Assembly: GCA_002691835.1 (NCBI GenBank)
Contig: NZJA01000034.1
Coordinates: forward strand, 1-16,212
Reading direction: 5' to 3'
Source: Planctomycetota bacterium
GTDB taxonomy: Bacteria; Planctomycetota; UBA8108; UBA1146
DNA: 16,212 nucleotides
The translations under genes were made by a program, and so were the position numbers. The notes below the pieces were generated by a model. It was not told where the DNA came from. It saw only the letters and a program-made list of their open reading frames with translations, and did not search any database. Every line of letters begins with the position of its first letter. Within the stretch, counting starts at the first letter, position 1. Positions 15,215-16,212 of the stretch are shown here, piece after piece.

Positions 15215-16212
15215 ATGTCAAAAACACTCCTGACTGTGGCCCTTTGCGGATTTTTAGGGCTTTTCGCTCAACCTCGCTCTCATGCTTCCGACACGATCGT
15301 CGATTTGGCTGTCGGAGCTGAGAACTTCAAGACCCTGGTCGCTGCGGTTCAGGCTGCCGGTCTCGTGGACGCCCTCGCTGGCGATGGCCCCCTGACCGTC
15401 TTCGCACCGACTGACGAAGCTTTTGCAAAGGTCGATGCCGACACCTTGAAGTTTTTGCTGACCGATCGTGGACGCCCTCAGTTGCAACGGATTCTCCTTC
15501 ACCATGTGGTTGCTGGAAAAGTGACTGCAGACCAGGTAGTCAATGTCGATCAAGTTGAGACCCTTGCAGGAACCACCCTCGACGTCAATGTGGTCCGCGG
15601 ACGTGTGATCATCGGCGATGCGGCTGTCAATGCTGTCGATCTTTTGGCCAGCAATGGTGTGATCCATGTGATCGACCGTGTTCTGTTGCCCCCCGTTGAG
15701 GAAAGTCCACTTGAAAGCTTCCTTTTGGAAGCTATCGGCCGTGGAGTCCCTCTTTTCAATGACGGCTCCCCAGCCGCTTGCTGTGCAGTCTACGCCACTG
15801 CGTTGGACGCACTTGTACTGAGTCAGGGCTTCGGTCTTGCCGATGAGGATCGCCAAGTGATTCTCGGTCGCAAAATGGAAGCAGAAAAACAGTCCGACGC
15901 TCGGGAGTTGGCTTGGGAATACCGCGGAATTATCGATGCAGTTCTGCGTGGCGACATGAAAATTTCCTCGACTGAAAAAGTCACCCAAAAAGAGTCAGCC
16001 TCTTCCAAGAAAATTGAGGAGGGCAACATGATCTTCAGTTTTGACAACAGAGATGATGTTCGTGGTTGGAGAACCGTTCTTGACGGTGTCATGGGCGGGC
16101 TCTCGACAGGGAAGATTTCCCATGCCGGCGAGACTCTGGTTTTCACGGGGGAAACTTCCCTTCGTAACAATGGGGGTTTCTCCTCGATGCGCGCCAGCAT
16201 GCCCCGTGGAGC
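15215..16212 (+). CDS. Secreted FAS1 (fasciclin) plus CIA30-domain protein (3' end outside window)
   Basis: ATG 15215, with AGGAAAG 8 bases upstream, opens 332 codons that run off the right edge. A signal peptide covers about residues 1-24 (MSKTLLTVALCGFLGLF then PRSHA), so the protein is exported. A FAS1 domain, an adhesion or matrix-type fold, fills about 26-150, with FAPTDEAF and GVIHVIDRVLLPP as its two conserved blocks. A helical segment (about 153-250, including LLEAIGRGVPLFNDGSPAACC) is unassigned, though I have the impression that similar stretches accompany CIA30 domains in planctomycete proteins. A Lys/Glu/Ser linker then leads at about 272 into a CIA30-type domain (FSFDNRDD, VLDGVMGGLSTG, SLRNNGGFSSMR). 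CIA30 is named after a complex I assembly factor, but in bacteria its role is unclear and it resembles a carbohydrate-binding beta sandwich. The CIA30 part has its own in-frame ATG with a strong ribosome binding site. Confidence 0.88.
   Translation, partial: MSKTLLTVALCGFLGLFAQPRSHASDTIVDLAVGAENFKTLVAAVQAAGLVDALAGDGPLTVFAPTDEAFAKVDADTLKFLLTDRGRPQLQRILLHHVVAGKVTADQVVNVDQVETLAGTTLDVNVVRGRVIIGDAAVNAVDLLASNGVIHVIDRVLLPPVEESPLESFLLEAIGRGVPLFNDGSPAACCAVYATALDALVLSQGFGLADEDRQVILGRKMEAEKQSDARELAWEYRGIIDAVLRGDMKISSTEKVTQKESASSKKIEEGNMIFSFDNRDDVRGWRTVLDGVMGGLSTGKISHAGETLVFTGETSLRNNGGFSSMRASMPRG
16016..16030 (+). promoter_or_regulatory. Internal ribosome binding site and in-frame ATG before the CIA30 domain
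   Basis: GAGGAGG (16016-16022) stands 5 bases before ATG 16028, codon 272 of the FAS1/CIA30 gene, exactly at the start of the CIA30 domain (MIFSFDNRDD). The site is better than the one at the gene's own start. It could drive a separate cytoplasmic CIA30 product, or be a relic of a former two-gene arrangement. It could also be chance, since the codons GAG GAG GGC read as an ordinary linker. Confidence 0.45.

Noticed and set aside
15254..15988. Minus-strand open frame of 244 codons under the FAS1 gene
   Set aside because: The plus-strand frame gives a signal peptide and FAS1 domain; the antisense product shows no domain.

Overview
The window most likely comes from a member of the Planctomycetota, with base composition a little above 50% G+C by eye. 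The clues are a cytoplasmic Ser/Thr kinase with a DWG (not DFG) magnesium loop and a TPR-like tail, divergent from an ECF sigma factor with no anti-sigma gene; a secreted FAS1 plus CIA30 protein; and an outer-membrane DUF481 protein and an LpxL/HtrB-like acyltransferase, which point to a diderm envelope. Many starts appear to be GTG or TTG. No database search was possible, so the phylum is an inference. No rRNA, tRNA, CRISPR array, insertion sequence or phage gene was seen.

Layout. (1) Positions 1-2848: a minus-strand Ser/Thr protein kinase, cut by the left edge, divergent from a plus-strand ECF sigma factor. (2) Positions 2920-7863, plus strand: a fused E2-like/E1 2-oxoglutarate dehydrogenase of the actinobacterial Kgd type, then 2 bases later RNase D. 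(3) Positions 7860-10395, minus strand: a DUF481 outer-membrane protein followed by an unusual radical SAM protein; its stop codon shares the tetramer CTAG with the RNase D stop. (4) Positions about 10493-13012, plus strand: an LpxL/HtrB-like acyltransferase, then purC and purE overlapping in ATGA. (5) Positions 13035-15031, minus strand: mtnA and a DCC/DUF393 protein with a membrane tail, overlapping in TTGA. (6) Positions 15215-16212, plus strand: a secreted FAS1 plus CIA30 protein cut by the right edge.

How the genes fit together. Most are core metabolism and RNA processing: the TCA-cycle oxoglutarate step, stable-RNA 3' trimming, two consecutive purine steps (PurE makes CAIR, PurC uses it), and methionine salvage. 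The kinase and sigma factor look like a signalling pair. The less understood parts are the radical SAM protein with a CX8CX2C cluster motif, the DUF393-membrane fusion coupled to mtnA, and the FAS1/CIA30 protein with a textbook internal ribosome binding site before its second domain. No stretch over 300 bases lacks a gene; the longest gaps are 15032-15214, 2849-3025 and 9234-9375, each described below. I see no clear-cut new defence or mobile system here.
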